Below are positions 63,391-64,000 of a stretch of 64,000 nt of DNA, piece after piece (within the stretch, counting starts at the first letter, position 1; every line of letters begins with the position of its first letter). The position numbers and the translations under genes were made by a program. The notes beneath the pieces are model-generated. The model searched no databases, was not told the DNA's origin, and worked only from the letters and a program-made list of their open reading frames with translations. Source of the stretch: Faecalibacter bovis (GTDB lineage Bacteria > Bacteroidota > Bacteroidia > Flavobacteriales > Weeksellaceae); contig NZ_CP072842.1 of assembly GCF_017948305.1 (NCBI RefSeq), forward strand, positions 2,610,501-2,674,500. The letters are read 5' to 3'.

Positions 63391-64000
63391 ATGATTAAAC
63401 ACTTATTTTATATTACACTATTTGCTAGCATAACTTCGTATGCGCAAGTAGGGATTGGAACCGATTTACCTTTGGGCACCTTACATGTTAAAGAGAATCG
63501 AGACGCCACTAACAACAAAAATGATGTTAATTCGAATGATGGAATATTGATTCCAAAAATAAGCAAAAGTGAATTAGCCCTAAAACAAACTACTGCATTC
63601 AATACAACTTCAAAATGAAGGTTTAATTGTATATGTGAATAATATCAGTGGAACTATTACTGGACCTAGTACAGAAATGGTTGATCAAATTAATTCAATT
63701 GGATTTTATTATTTATCAAGTGATAATAAATGGATACCAATTGCTAAAAAAGGATTAGATAAATCTAATGACGCTTGGATTAATAATCCTACAATGAAAC
63801 GTGTTGAATTAGCAACAACTTCTAAAGGCATTACACGTCCTAATGGATCTGAAGTTGTGATTACTGATAATGGAAATGTTGGTATTAACATTACAAATCC
63901 TACTAAACGGTTAGAAGTAAATTTAGCTAATGGAGAAAATGAATCCGATGCCTTACGAGTATCTAATTTAAAAACAGAAAATTTCACAAATCGCTCTCTA
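63391..64000 (+). pseudogene. Frameshifted, window-truncated surface/fibre-type protein gene
   Basis: The first frame encodes a signal peptide and VGIGTDLPLGTLHVKENRDA, then NSNDGILIPKISKSELAL, and stops at a TGA at 63616-63618. Coding continues in another frame from about 63610 (QNEGLIVYVNNISGTITG...GNVGINITNPTKRLEV) to the window end. VGIGT-NP-LhV and GILIPRI-K repeats with VYVN and NGNVGI are the usual pattern of Bacteroidota fibre-like or trimeric surface proteins. One base is gained or two lost between codons 72 and 76. It could be a true pseudogene or an assembly error. Confidence 0.75.

Overview
The window is ordinary chromosome of a low-GC member of the Bacteroidota, class Flavobacteriia, most likely family Weeksellaceae (Empedobacter/Chryseobacterium/Elizabethkingia-like; the genus is inference). 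The support is: PorX (response regulator fused to PglZ) and the gliding lipoprotein GldI, an LpxC-FabZ fusion, a GH109 enzyme, flavobacterial lipoproteins with SNDDDP-type tethers, and many TAnnTTTG -7 promoter boxes, the sigma-ABfr type used by Bacteroidota. No tRNA, rRNA, insertion sequence, prophage or CRISPR array was seen.

Layout. 1-8.7 kb: a methionine aminopeptidase, small unknown proteins, a nitroreductase, a CoA-transferase divergent from a hotdog thioesterase, a hemolysin III-type membrane protein, a cyclophilin, a B12-binding radical SAM protein and an FKBP. 9-16 kb: a serine-hydrolase-like protein with a degenerate active site, a TPR protein, a BrnQ transporter, and a CreD operon with its winged-helix regulator. 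16.4-23 kb: a hybrid-type sensor kinase with a LytTR regulator, then an MFS transporter, a VOC protein and an old yellow enzyme. 23-31 kb: a type II NADH dehydrogenase, then a long leftward run that holds a possible amino-sugar salvage set (GH109, sugar-1-P nucleotidyltransferase, APH-type sugar kinase), a GNAT, Nif3 and a coiled-coil protein. 31-38.8 kb: an ABC exporter, NrnA-GldI-cyclophilin/FKBP, ArsC, small proteins and RF2. 38.8-44.6 kb: the potassium pair TrkA/TrkH, then a methionine-themed block (MsrA, an Lrp regulator, and MetK under a SAM-II-like riboswitch). 45-54 kb: FabG, MenD, a GNAT, EF-P and the lipid A genes lpxA, lpxC-fabZ and lpxD. 54-64 kb: PorX, TsaE, alanine dehydrogenase, a lipocalin, a SurA-like chaperone, HMG-CoA lyase, PepT, a head-GIN protein and a frameshifted surface-type gene cut by the window edge.

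The most unusual material is between genes. Three loci (11.5, 36.0 and 36.4 kb) share one architecture: a TTTGCA start region, a variable stem-loop, a conserved ATTCATAGT...TTTAGGTTGGTTA linker, and a strong intrinsic terminator. They look like a small-RNA family, with two copies in tandem. Leftward candidate RNAs at 16.1 and 41.8 kb carry sequence complementary to that linker. A flavobacterial dispersed repeat lies at 48.93-49.04 kb. Inverted repeats sit over the menD promoter and directly before the head-GIN start codon. All functional names rest on recognising motifs by eye; no database search was run.
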